Part shown: one piece after another, positions 56,253 through 64,000 of the stretch
How the letters are laid out: each line of letters starts with the position of its first letter
How positions within the stretch are numbered: the first letter of the stretch is position 1
Assembly (NCBI GenBank): GCA_017456005.1
Contig: JAFTLJ010000072.1
Coordinates: forward strand, 1 to 64,000
Source of the DNA: Clostridia bacterium
GTDB lineage: Bacteria; Bacillota; Clostridia; Oscillospirales; CAG-272
Direction of reading: 5' to 3'
Length of the DNA: 64,000 nt
Program-made: the position numbers and the translations under genes
The notes under the pieces: generated by a model
What the model saw: the letters and a program-made list of their open reading frames with translations, nothing else
What the model was told of the DNA's origin: nothing
Database searches by the model: none

Positions 56253-58664
56253 ATGAAAATTACGGAATATATAAAAGAAAACCTGCTATACCTTGATGGA
56301 GGTATGGGCACGCTTCTGCAGGCAGAGGGTCTTGCCCCCGGTGAACTGCCTGAACGCTGGAATATTACCCACGCTGAAAATATTATAAAAATACACCGCG
56401 ATTATTATAATGCGGGCAGCAATTTGGTGAATACAAACACATTCGGCGCAAATATTTTGAAATTCGGCAGAGAAGAGCTGGAGGATATAGTGCGCTCTGC
56501 TATTGCAAACGCTCGCAAAGCGGCGAATGAAAGCAGGGGCTCGCAACCGAAATGGGTGGCGCTCGACATAGGGCCGACGGGGCGTATGCTTAAGCCCTAC
56601 GGCGATTTTGATTTTGAAGATGCTGTTTCTGTTTTTGCAGAAACAGTTAAGCTGGGTGAAAAATACGGTGCAGACGTTATATTTATAGAAACGATGAACG
56701 ATAGCTACGAAACAAAGGCGGCGCTTCTTGCGGCGAAGGAAAACAGCGCGCTCCCTGTATTTGTTTCCAATGCATATGGTGCCGACGGAAAGCTTATGAC
56801 GGGTGCAACACCTGCCGCTATGGTTGCAATGCTTGAGGGAATGGGCGCCGATGCTATAGGTGTAAACTGCTCGCTCGGCCCCAAAGCGCTCAGCGCCGTT
56901 GTGGAAGAATATCTGCGCTATGCATCTGTGCCTGTTCTGCTCAAGCCCAATGCAGGCTTGCCGAAGGTTGCGGAAGGAAAAACAGTTTACGATGTTATGC
57001 CCGATGAATTTGCATCGGACGTATGCGAACTTATAAGCAAGGGCGTGCGCCTTGCCGGCGGATGCTGCGGTACAACACCCGAATATATTTCCTCGCTTGT
57101 ACGTTCCTCCGCAGAAATGAAGCCGCGCGAAACAGAGAAAAAGAACATTACCTGCGTTTCTTCTTATACACATGCCGTCGTATTCGACGAAGCCCCCGTG
57201 CTTATAGGCGAGCGTATAAACCCCACGGGCAAAAAACGCTTTAAAGAAGCTCTTAAATCGCATGATATAGACTATATTCTGAAAGAGGGCATAGCGCAAG
57301 AGGAAAAGGGCGTGCATATACTCGATGTAAACGTGGGCTTGCCCGAAATAGACGAATCAGAAATGCTTAAAACCGCTGTTTGTGAGCTTCAAGCAATAAC
57401 GAACCTGCCTTTGCAGATAGATACCTCTGACCCTGTGGCGATGGAGGCGGCTTTGCGGCGCTACAACGGCAAAGCGATGATAAACTCCGTAAACGGCAAA
57501 AAAGAAAGTATGGAAGCTGTTTTTCCGCTTGCAAAAAAATACGGCGGACTTGTGGTAGCGCTGACACTTGATGAAAGCGGTATCCCCACAAGGGCGGAGA
57601 AAAGGCTGGAAATAGCCAAAAATATACTTGCCGAAGCGGAAAAATACGGTATAGAGAAAAAGGACATAATTTTCGACCCTCTCGCGCTTACTATAAGTGC
57701 AGATAACACAGCCGCAAAGGAAACCTTGCGCGCAGTACGCCTTATAAGAGAGGAGCTCGGTTGCCACACCTCGCTCGGCGTTTCCAACGTTTCCTTTGGG
57801 CTTCCCGAAAGAGATACGGTAAACGGCACATTCTTTACGATGGCGCTTTCCGGCGGACTTTCCGCGGCTATTATGAACCCCTATTCTGCCGAAATGATGA
57901 AAACGTACCACGCCTACCGCGCGCTTGCCGGCTTTGACGATAACTGCGCGGAATATATAGAATTTGCCGCCGATATGCCGAAACAATCAAGTGTACCTGT
58001 TGAAGTGCAGACACAAAACGCAAAAAAAGAAGAATTTGCCTCTGAATTGCAACGTGCGGTTATAAAAGGGCTGAAGGAACAGGCAGCAAAGCTTACACTT
58101 GCCATGCTCTCACAAACAGTACCGCTGGATATAGTTCAAGGCGAAATTATACCTGCGCTCAACACTGTTGGTGTGGGTTTTGAAAACAAAACTGTATATT
58201 TGCCGCAGTTGCTTATGAGTGCGGAGGCTGCAAAAGCGGCGTTTGAGGTTATAAAGGCGAATATGTCGGGAGAAAAATCTGCTGATAAATGTGCATTTAT
58301 AATAGCTACTGTAAAGGGCGATATACACGATATAGGAAAAAATATCGTTAAGCTTTTGCTCGAAAACTACGGATTTGCCGTTACAGATCTCGGGCGCGAC
58401 GTTGCACCCGAGGCGGTTGCGGAAGAGGCTGTGAGATTGCGCGCGCCGCTAGTCGGGCTCAGCGCACTTATGACTACAACTGTACCTGCTATGGAGGAAA
58501 CCATAGCTCTGCTGCGCAAAAAAGCGCCTTGGTGCAAAATAGTTGTAGGCGGAGCTGTTCTTAACAAAGAATACGCAGATGCTATAGGCGCAGACAAATA
58601 TGCGGCAGACGCTATGGAAACTGTGCGCTACGCAGAAGAAATAAGCAGAGAGTTGGGGGCATAA
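56253..58664 (+). CDS. metH: B12-dependent methionine synthase (MetH without activation domain)
   Basis: 803 residues behind AGGAGAATGTA. Order: homocysteine-binding domain (~1-290; zinc Cys in GVNCSLGP ~210 and GGCCGTTPEY ~272), pterin-binding domain (~310-565; GERINPTGKKRFKEAL), cobalamin cap (~585-670), and the B12-binding Rossmann domain with DIHDIGKN (~690), whose His binds cobalt. It transfers methyl from methyl-THF via cobalamin to homocysteine. The C-terminal activation domain of E. coli MetH is replaced by the separate upstream protein. Confidence 0.95.
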   Translation: MKITEYIKENLLYLDGGMGTLLQAEGLAPGELPERWNITHAENIIKIHRDYYNAGSNLVNTNTFGANILKFGREELEDIVRSAIANARKAANESRGSQPKWVALDIGPTGRMLKPYGDFDFEDAVSVFAETVKLGEKYGADVIFIETMNDSYETKAALLAAKENSALPVFVSNAYGADGKLMTGATPAAMVAMLEGMGADAIGVNCSLGPKALSAVVEEYLRYASVPVLLKPNAGLPKVAEGKTVYDVMPDEFASDVCELISKGVRLAGGCCGTTPEYISSLVRSSAEMKPRETEKKNITCVSSYTHAVVFDEAPVLIGERINPTGKKRFKEALKSHDIDYILKEGIAQEEKGVHILDVNVGLPEIDESEMLKTAVCELQAITNLPLQIDTSDPVAMEAALRRYNGKAMINSVNGKKESMEAVFPLAKKYGGLVVALTLDESGIPTRAEKRLEIAKNILAEAEKYGIEKKDIIFDPLALTISADNTAAKETLRAVRLIREELGCHTSLGVSNVSFGLPERDTVNGTFFTMALSGGLSAAIMNPYSAEMMKTYHAYRALAGFDDNCAEYIEFAADMPKQSSVPVEVQTQNAKKEEFASELQRAVIKGLKEQAAKLTLAMLSQTVPLDIVQGEIIPALNTVGVGFENKTVYLPQLLMSAEAAKAAFEVIKANMSGEKSADKCAFIIATVKGDIHDIGKNIVKLLLENYGFAVTDLGRDVAPEAVAEEAVRLRAPLVGLSALMTTTVPAMEETIALLRKKAPWCKIVVGGAVLNKEYADAIGADKYAADAMETVRYAEEISRELGA

Positions 58665-58665
58665 T

Positions 58666-59088
58666 ATGTACCGTTCCAAAATGATGATAGTTATGCGCCG
58701 CGACCTTAAAATGCGCAAGGGTAAAATCGCCGCTCAGGCAGGTCACGCCGCGATAGAAGCGATACTTATGGCATTGCACAAAGAGGGAAGATGTGAAGAT
58801 ATTATTTCAACATCAGAGGGAATGTGCCTTGCTGAAAGCGGAAAGACTGAAACGCCGCTTTCTGAATGGTTTTCTTACGGATGCGCGAAGATATGCGTTT
58901 ACGTTGATTCCGAAGAGGAGCTTATGGCTATTGCCGCAAAGGCGGAGGAAAAAGGCGTGCTTGCCGCAGTCATAACCGATGCGGGAATGACGGAATTTCA
59001 TGGTGTGCCAACAAAAACCTGCCTTGCGCTCGAACCCTTGCCCTCTAACATAGCAGACGAAATAACGGGCGGCTTACCTTTATATTAA
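58666..59088 (+). CDS. pth2: Archaeal-type peptidyl-tRNA hydrolase (Pth2)
   Basis: 140 residues, ATG 1 nt after the MetH stop. The N-terminal KMMIVMRRDLKMRKGKIAAQ, AGHAAIEA and the C-terminal ITDAGMTEFHGVPTKTCLAL, PLPSNI motifs match the Pth2 family (conserved K, Q, H and T/D near the catalytic end). Pth2 frees peptidyl-tRNA; it is normal in archaea and eukaryotes and scattered in bacteria, where it usually coexists with the standard Pth. Fused in operon with metH for no clear reason. Confidence 0.88.
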   Translation: MYRSKMMIVMRRDLKMRKGKIAAQAGHAAIEAILMALHKEGRCEDIISTSEGMCLAESGKTETPLSEWFSYGCAKICVYVDSEEELMAIAAKAEEKGVLAAVITDAGMTEFHGVPTKTCLALEPLPSNIADEITGGLPLY

Positions 59089-59094
59089 AAAATA

Positions 59095-59128
59095 AAAAAC
59101 AGAGTTAAAAAAGCTCTGTTTTTTTGTT
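59095..59128 (+). terminator. Terminator after pth2
   Basis: AAAAACAGAG / CTCTGTTTTT stem with a 9-nt loop and TTTTTTTGTTTTT. Confidence 0.85.
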
Positions 59129-59134
59129 TTTCTA

Positions 59135-59197
59135 TTGACAAATATATTTTTTGATATTATAATACAGATAAGTTAGATAATACAGATAATACAGATG
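59135..59197 (+). promoter_or_regulatory. Promoter with four tandem 9-bp repeats
   Basis: TTGACA (59135-59140), 17-bp spacer, TATAAT (59158-59163). From 59162 to 59197 run four contiguous 9-bp units ATACAGATA, AGTTAGATA, ATACAGATA, ATACAGATG. They lie right after the -10, as expected for a GntR/YtrA operator. Confidence 0.85.
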
Positions 59198-59214
59198 TGA
59201 AAGGGGGCATCGGA

Positions 59215-59562
59215 ATGGAGCTCAGATTTTCGGGTAAGCAAGACGTTTATTTGGAAATAGCGGAAAAATACAAAGAATATATAAAGCTCGGTATTATAAA
59301 AAAAGGGGAAAAGCTACCCTCTGTGCGCACAGCGGCAGGCGAGCTTGGAGTAAACCCAAACACAGTAGCGAAAGCTTACGCTGTTTTGGAGGAACAAGGG
59401 TATATTTGTTCTTTGCCCAAAAAAGGCGCATTCGTTACTTATGGTAATATCGAAAAGGTGAAGCAAGACGAACGCAAAAAGCTTGTATACACTCTGCGCG
59501 ATGCCGGGGTGGACAGAGCGACACTTGAAGAATGGATAAAGGAGATTTACGGAAATGATTGA
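59215..59562 (+). CDS. GntR-family regulator (YtrA-type)
   Basis: 115 residues; ATG at 59215 follows AAAGGGGGC (GTG at 59197 rejected). N-terminal winged helix: KEYIKLGIIKKGEKLPSVRT, AAGELGVNPNTVAKAYAVLE, then a short C-terminal helical tail (~75-115), the short layout of YtrA-like regulators that control ABC genes. It overlaps the ATPase start by 8 nt. It likely binds the 9-bp repeats and responds to cell-wall stress or a drug. Confidence 0.9.
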   Translation: MELRFSGKQDVYLEIAEKYKEYIKLGIIKKGEKLPSVRTAAGELGVNPNTVAKAYAVLEEQGYICSLPKKGAFVTYGNIEKVKQDERKKLVYTLRDAGVDRATLEEWIKEIYGND

Positions 59563-60436
59563 AATAAAAAATATATCGCATAGTTTGGGCGGCAAAAAAA
59601 TACTTGAAAACGTGAATTTGACCGTGAACGAAGGCAGTGTCCTCGGTTTGGTGGGGATAAACGGCGCGGGAAAATCCACGCTTTTGCGCATAGCTTCCGG
59701 TGTTTACATACCTGAAGAAGGCGAGGTTTTGTATGACGGCGCGAGTGTTTTTTTGGAAAGCACACGAAGAGAAATATTCTTTTTGCCCGACGACCCGTAT
59801 TATACGCTCCACACTACGGGAAAAAATATTTTTGAAATGTACCGTGTTTTCTATCCCGATATGAAAAAAGCTGATTTCGCAAAATATCTTGCCATATACG
59901 GGATAGACGAAAAGAAGCCGATACGTAATTTTTCAAAGGGTATGCGCCGACAGCTTTTCATAGCGCTTGCGCTTGCCGTAAAACCGAAATATTTGCTGCT
60001 TGACGAAGCCTTTGACGGGCTTGACCCGCTTTCACGCCTCACGTTTAAAAAGGCAATAAACGAATTTGTGGAAGAAAACGGAGCGACGGTTATTATTTCA
60101 AGCCATTCCTTGCGCGAACTTGAGGACTTTTGCGATTGTTATGCTCTTATAGATAAGCAAACTGTGGCAAGCTCGGGTGATATCGCCGATGAGGTAAACA
60201 AGCTCTGCAAATTTCAGATTGCGTTCACGGAGGATAAAACGGAGGATATTTTTGCGGGACTGCCGACTGTGAAAATAGAGAAAAACGGAAGATTTTTCAG
60301 AGTAATTTTAGAAGGCGATTCCGAGGAGATGGCAGAAAAGCTGAATCTGCTTTCTCCGGCGGTTATAGACGAAATGCCTGTGGATTTTGAGGAGCTTTTT
60401 ATAAGTGAAGTGGAACATAGGGGGTATACGAAATGA
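59555..60436 (+). CDS. ABC transporter ATP-binding protein
   Basis: 293 residues. Walker A GINGAGKSTLLR (~38), signature-like FSKGMRRQLFIALALA (~128; Lys replaces the first Gly of SGG), Walker B LLLDEAFDGLD (~150), and H-loop SSHSLRELEDF. The unusual signature SKGM is common in YtrB/bacitracin-type ATPases. C-terminal ~80 residues are extra. Overlaps both neighbours, so it is translationally coupled. Confidence 0.9.
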   Translation: MIEIKNISHSLGGKKILENVNLTVNEGSVLGLVGINGAGKSTLLRIASGVYIPEEGEVLYDGASVFLESTRREIFFLPDDPYYTLHTTGKNIFEMYRVFYPDMKKADFAKYLAIYGIDEKKPIRNFSKGMRRQLFIALALAVKPKYLLLDEAFDGLDPLSRLTFKKAINEFVEENGATVIISSHSLRELEDFCDCYALIDKQTVASSGDIADEVNKLCKFQIAFTEDKTEDIFAGLPTVKIEKNGRFFRVILEGDSEEMAEKLNLLSPAVIDEMPVDFEELFISEVEHRGYTK

Positions 60437-61761
60437 CAACTTTTAAAGCTTATCTTGCTTACAGATTGAAAAGAACAGGTATTACAACGCTGATTTTTTC
60501 TTTGCTGTCGGTAATATTTACAATTTTTACTGTTTCTGTATCTACAAAATCTTTCGCTATACCGTATAATGGGGAAACGGGGATATACATACTTGCTATA
60601 ATACTTGGTGTGTTTTCTACCCTTATTCCCATGCTTGAAACAGCGGATTTTAAAAACAGAAGAAACCTGGACACTCTTTACTTTCTTCCTATGAATCGCT
60701 TTAAATTGGCTCTGGCGCACTATATAAGCGGTTTTATTCAAGTAGCTGTCATATATACGGTTTCTTTTGCGGCGGCAGGACTTTATCTTATCAATTATTC
60801 TCACCATTTCAGACTTGAGTATTTGCCTCTTTATTACGGTTTATCGCTGATTATAGGGCTTGTGATGTATTCGTTTGTTATGTTTATATTCGGGCAAGCA
60901 AATACCGTGGCGGACGGAGTTATATTCTGTGTGCTGTGGAGTTTTGTTTTGTATTATTCCCTTGGATTTTTTAGCGAAACGATAGGTGAATATTTCAATA
61001 TATTTTGGACTGATGCTCACAATGTTGTATATAACATTCCTATAATCAGTGAGCTTTACGGCATTTATTGTGATATTTCCGAGTGTTATGAATGGGGCAT
61101 CGTGTATATGCCGATAAATAACCTTACAATGATATTTCAATATATTATTGAGGTGAGAGAAGAATATTTTGTTCGCTCGGTAGAAAAACTTATTTCTCAG
61201 TCGTATATGTTTTGGGTGTGGCTGGGTATTGGTATAGCATCTGCCTATGGATATTTTAAAACCTTTTTAACCAAAAAAACAGAAAAGGCGGGTGAGGTTT
61301 CAGATTCTGTTTTTGGCTATGTATCTTTGATTCCTTTTTTCGGTTTTGGGCTTTTGCTCGGAACAAGTTATGGAAATGTTTTTTGCATTATAGTATTTGC
61401 CATGATGGTATCGGGATATCTGATTTATCACAGGGGAGCAAAATTTAAAAAAAGTGATATTATTTTATTGGCTGTAGCCCTGGTGTTGCCGCTGTTTGGC
61501 ACAATATTAAACGCTATAACGGGAACTTCTTTAGAGCATTCAGAGGTACTTGCGATTATTTTATTTTTTGGTACGCCGATAGCTTCAGGCGTATCTTCGG
61601 GCATGAATATTTACTTGCTTTTAAAAAATATTAAAGAAAGAAAAGAAGGAAAAAAACGCAAACTAAATAAAAATATATTGGGTATTATAATTTCATCTGC
61701 TGTGTTAATTATATCTGTGGTGGCAATGACTGTAAGTAGCGTTTTGGCAATACTAAACTAA
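60433..61761 (+). CDS. ABC transporter permease (large, YtrC/D-like)
   Basis: 442 residues, ATGA overlap with the ATPase gene. About ten to twelve hydrophobic helices. The segments TLYFLPMNRFKLALAHYISG and GLSLIIGLVMYSFVMFIFGQ are as in ABC-2 permeases linked to GntR regulators. The unit resembles Ytr-type transporters induced by cell-wall antibiotics. Substrate unknown. Confidence 0.8.
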   Translation: MTTFKAYLAYRLKRTGITTLIFSLLSVIFTIFTVSVSTKSFAIPYNGETGIYILAIILGVFSTLIPMLETADFKNRRNLDTLYFLPMNRFKLALAHYISGFIQVAVIYTVSFAAAGLYLINYSHHFRLEYLPLYYGLSLIIGLVMYSFVMFIFGQANTVADGVIFCVLWSFVLYYSLGFFSETIGEYFNIFWTDAHNVVYNIPIISELYGIYCDISECYEWGIVYMPINNLTMIFQYIIEVREEYFVRSVEKLISQSYMFWVWLGIGIASAYGYFKTFLTKKTEKAGEVSDSVFGYVSLIPFFGFGLLLGTSYGNVFCIIVFAMMVSGYLIYHRGAKFKKSDIILLAVALVLPLFGTILNAITGTSLEHSEVLAIILFFGTPIASGVSSGMNIYLLLKNIKERKEGKKRKLNKNILGIIISSAVLIISVVAMTVSSVLAILN

Positions 61762-61765
61762 ACAC

Positions 61766-61794
61766 AAAAACCGACCTTTCAAGGTCGGTTTTTT
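61766..61794. terminator. Bidirectional terminator between ABC permease and gpsA
   Basis: 12-bp stem AAAAACCGACCT / AGGTCGGTTTTT with TTCA loop; convergent genes end on both sides. Confidence 0.88.
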
Positions 61795-61807
61795 AAGTTG
61801 ATTTAAG

Positions 61808-62815
61808 TTAAGATGCTTCGTTTTTGATATCGCGCGTCATGAGAGCGTTTATAGCATCTTGCGGAGCGCGGTTATTATGGATTATATCGTAAACTGCCGC
61901 GGTTATCGGCATTTCTACGCCGTATTTTACGGAAAGCTCCATAGCGGCTTCAAGCGCATGGTAGCCTTCTACGACCATCCCGATCTCTGTGGATGCTTCC
62001 TCGTAGCTTTTTCCTTTGCCTATAAGCTCGCCGCAACGGTTATTGCGGCTGTGAACGGACGTGCATGTAACTATAAGGTCGCCTATGCCGGCAAGCCCCA
62101 TAAACGTTTCCTTCCGGCAACCGAACGCCGTACCCATACGCATCATTTCGGAAATTCCGCGCGTCATAAGCATAGCCTTGGTGTTATCTCCAAGCCCCAT
62201 ACCTCGCAAGATACCGGATGCTATTGCTATGATGTTTTTCAGCGCGCCGCATATCTCAACACCGAGTACGTCTGTGTTTACGTATGCGCGCATACAGGAA
62301 TTGGAGAATGCGGTTGCAATCTTTAAAGCAACCGCTTCATCCTTGCAAGCTGCCACTATCGAGGTGGGGATACCTATGGCAACCTCCTCTGCGTGCGTGG
62401 GACCGGAAAGCGCCACTACGCTGTAGGAGAGGTATTTCCGTGCCGCGGAGATCTCGTCTTCTATGATCTCCGTCATGGTTTTGTGAGTGCCTTTTTCTAT
62501 ACCCTTCGATGCGCTGGAGATTATAACACCGTTTTCAAGATGCGGCGCGGAGAGTTTTGCCGTGGAACGCATAAAAGCCGACGGAACAACGTATATTATG
62601 AATTCTTTTTCTTTGCAAGCCGCGGCGATATCTTTTGTATATTTTATTTCGGCGGGGAGAGAAAGACCGGGCAGATTTTTGTGCGAGTTTGTCTTTTCAA
62701 GCTCATCGATCTCCTGCGGCAAAGCCGACCAAACTGTAACATCGTGAGCGTTTTTTACAAGGAGTGCGGCGAGGGCTATCCCCCACGTTCCCGCACCGAG
62801 TATACCTATTTTCAT
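61808..62815 (-). CDS. gpsA: NAD(P)H-dependent glycerol-3-phosphate dehydrogenase
   Basis: 335 residues. NAD motif GILGAGTWGIALAALL at the start; SKGIEKGTHKTMTE, SGPTHAEEVA with the substrate Lys region, and GALKNIIAIASGI (catalytic Lys) are intact; the C terminus has GLAGIGDLIVTC. It reduces dihydroxyacetone phosphate to sn-glycerol-3-phosphate, the start of phospholipid synthesis; the cytosolic counterpart of the GlpA-like enzyme at the left edge. Monocistronic. Confidence 0.97.
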   Translation of the reverse strand: MKIGILGAGTWGIALAALLVKNAHDVTVWSALPQEIDELEKTNSHKNLPGLSLPAEIKYTKDIAAACKEKEFIIYVVPSAFMRSTAKLSAPHLENGVIISSASKGIEKGTHKTMTEIIEDEISAARKYLSYSVVALSGPTHAEEVAIGIPTSIVAACKDEAVALKIATAFSNSCMRAYVNTDVLGVEICGALKNIIAIASGILRGMGLGDNTKAMLMTRGISEMMRMGTAFGCRKETFMGLAGIGDLIVTCTSVHSRNNRCGELIGKGKSYEEASTEIGMVVEGYHALEAAMELSVKYGVEMPITAAVYDIIHNNRAPQDAINALMTRDIKNEAS

Positions 62816-62837
62816 ATAGACTGCCTTTCATTTTCGG

Positions 62838-62868
62838 AAAAAGCCGTTCCTTTTGGGAACGGCTTTTT
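62838..62868. terminator. Terminator between gpsA promoter region and fhs
   Basis: 13-bp stem AAAAAGCCGTTCC / GGAACGGCTTTTT with a 5-nt loop. It ends the minus-strand fhs transcript, 22 nt after its stop. Confidence 0.88.
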
Positions 62869-62890
62869 GAATTGTTGATTGATTTGGGTA

Positions 62891-64000
62891 TTAGAACAAG
62901 CCGGAGATAACGCCGTTGTCGTTAACGTCGATACGTTCAGCTGCGGGAGCTTTGGGAAGACCGGGCATTGTCATGATATCGCCTGTGAGAACCACAATGA
63001 AGCCTGCACCTGCAGAGATCTTAACGTTTTTAATCGTAACTGTGAAATCTTCGGGTGCGCCGAGCTTCTTCGCGTCATCGGAAAAGCTGTACTGTGTTTT
63101 TGCCATACAAACGGGGAGGTTTGCAAAGCCGAGCTCTGTGAGCTTATCTATCTGCTTTTTAGCTGCAGGAAGCACGGAAATATCCTTGCCGCGATAAACT
63201 TTTTTAACTATAGCGCGTATCTTGTCTTCTATAGTGCCTTCAAGCTCGTAGGAGAAATGGAAATCGTTTTCTTCTTCGCAAAGCTTAACAACTTCTTTTG
63301 CGAGCTCAACACCGCCTTCGCCGCCGTTCGCGTGAACTGTGGAAAGGATGGTGTTTACGCCGAGAGCACGGCATTTTTCGATAACGAGGTTTATTTCCGC
63401 CTCTGTATCTGTTGGGAATTTGTTAACGGCAACAACAACGGGCAAGCCGTAAACTTCTTTGATGTTTGCAACGTGGCGGAGAAGGTTGGGAAGGCCTTTT
63501 TCGAGCGCTTCGAGGTTTTCTGCCGCGAGGTCGGGTTTAGCAACGCCGCCGTGCATTTTTATCGCACGGATAGTGGCAACCATAACAACTGCGGCAGGTT
63601 TAAGACCTGCATATCTGCACTTGATGTCGAGGAATTTTTCTGCGCCGAGGTCTGCACCAAATCCTGCTTCAGTAATAGCGTAATCGCCGAGCTTCATAGC
63701 CATTTTTGTAGCCATAACGGAGTTACAACCGTGTGCAATATTTGCGAAAGGACCGCCGTGAACGAGCGCGGGTGTGCCTTCGAGCGTCTGCACGAGGTTG
63801 GGCTTGATAGCATCTTTGAGAAGAGCCGCCATAGCGCCTGCCGCCTTGAGATCGCCTGCAGTAACGGGTTTTTCATCGTACGTGTAGCCTACGATAATGC
63901 TTGCAAGGCGCTCTTTGAGGTTTTTGAGAGAGGTGGAGAGGCAGAGAACAGCCATAATTTCGGAAGCAACTGTGATATCATAGGAATCTTCGCGGGGGGT
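62891..64000 (-). CDS. fhs: Formate-tetrahydrofolate ligase (5' part missing)
   Basis: The last ~369 residues of about 556 are present; the first third, with the P-loop, lies beyond the right edge. Visible landmarks are [20 protein letters not shown] at the edge, [40 protein letters not shown] and the C-terminal MPGLPKAP. It makes 10-formyl-THF from formate, ATP and THF and in acetogenic or amino-acid-fermenting Clostridia feeds one-carbon units that can end in methyl-THF for MetH. Confidence 0.96.
   Translation of the reverse strand, partial: TPREDSYDITVASEIMAVLCLSTSLKNLKERLASIIVGYTYDEKPVTAGDLKAAGAMAALLKDAIKPNLVQTLEGTPALVHGGPFANIAHGCNSVMATKMAMKLGDYAITEAGFGADLGAEKFLDIKCRYAGLKPAAVVMVATIRAIKMHGGVAKPDLAAENLEALEKGLPNLLRHVANIKEVYGLPVVVAVNKFPTDTEAEINLVIEKCRALGVNTILSTVHANGGEGGVELAKEVVKLCEEENDFHFSYELEGTIEDKIRAIVKKVYRGKDISVLPAAKKQIDKLTELGFANLPVCMAKTQYSFSDDAKKLGAPEDFTVTIKNVKISAGAGFIVVLTGDIMTMPGLPKAPAAERIDVNDNGVISGLF

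Overview
The window reads as a chromosomal segment of an anaerobic, low-to-moderate GC Firmicute of class Clostridia. An uncultured gut-type Oscillospiraceae or relative is a reasonable guess, but this rests on gene content and not on any search. Supporting signs are the GlpA/GlpB-like/DUF1667 triad, YlmC/YmxH, an Fhs and a split B12-dependent MetH, heterodimeric ABC exporters, BlaI/BlaR1 and CsoR modules, AGGAGG-type ribosome sites, and TTGACA/TATAAT promoters with 17-bp spacing throughout. Genes are densely packed and most units end in clear intrinsic terminators. I saw no rRNA, tRNA, CRISPR array, transposase or prophage module.

Layout. 1-3986: end of a GlpA-like operon (FAD oxidoreductases, DUF1667) running into PAP2 and VanZ membrane proteins. 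4059-8800: BlaI/BlaR1-type pair with two operators, then a CsoR-CopA copper module with an embedded CopZ. 8806-10694: reverse-strand membrane protein and hydroxyacid dehydrogenase. 10874-14324: secreted M6-type metalloprotease lipoprotein, then an SPFH protein overlapping a small ribbon-helix-helix-like protein. 14442-18187: KdpD/KdpE-like two-component system next to KtrB/KtrA potassium uptake. 18252-20338: TetR-ABC efflux operon. 20418-25342: cytoplasmic-looking DUF11 protein, small HAD protein, and an XRE regulator with two membrane proteins of unknown function. 25591-28395: P2-type cation ATPase behind a yybP-ykoY-like (manganese) riboswitch. 28620-33395: heterodimeric ABC exporter and a PTS_EIIC_2 permease. 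33499-37870: HAD phosphatase, a protein with a RRXRR/PLMP-like domain and an apparent AUA start, a DMP19-domain protein, and an ECF-type sigma factor with a long extension. 37925-38998: QueG-like iron-sulfur protein and YmxH. 39188-40932: rpsB-tsf. 41003-44012: small membrane protein, DUF4259-like protein, UppP, nucleoside phosphorylase. 44062-46695: membrane-anchored XRE protein and FkbM methyltransferase. 46853-51234: DivIVA-like coiled coil with a histone-H1-like tail, then a large CvpA-like membrane protein. 51416-55492: nucleotidase, acetyltransferase, alpha-galactosidase, Cys4 protein, LRR lipoprotein. 55632-59088: MetH activation domain, MetH and Pth2. 59215-61761: GntR-ABC operon. 61808-64000: GpsA and truncated Fhs.

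Together these genes cover metal homeostasis (Cu export, probable Mn/Ca export), potassium uptake, envelope biology (UppP, VanZ, PAP2, CvpA-like, DivIVA-like), one-carbon/methionine metabolism (Fhs, MetH) and glycerol-phosphate metabolism (GlpA-like, GpsA).

The best leads for something new are: (1) the DivIVA-like protein with an H1-like basic tail beside a giant CvpA-like protein; (2) the RRXRR-like gene whose conserved start is AUA with a well-placed ribosome site, plus a second internal start; (3) the CopA reading frame with an embedded, separately startable CopZ; (4) the ECF sigma factor fused to a winged helix and a large uncharacterised domain. All functional assignments come from reading the sequence alone.
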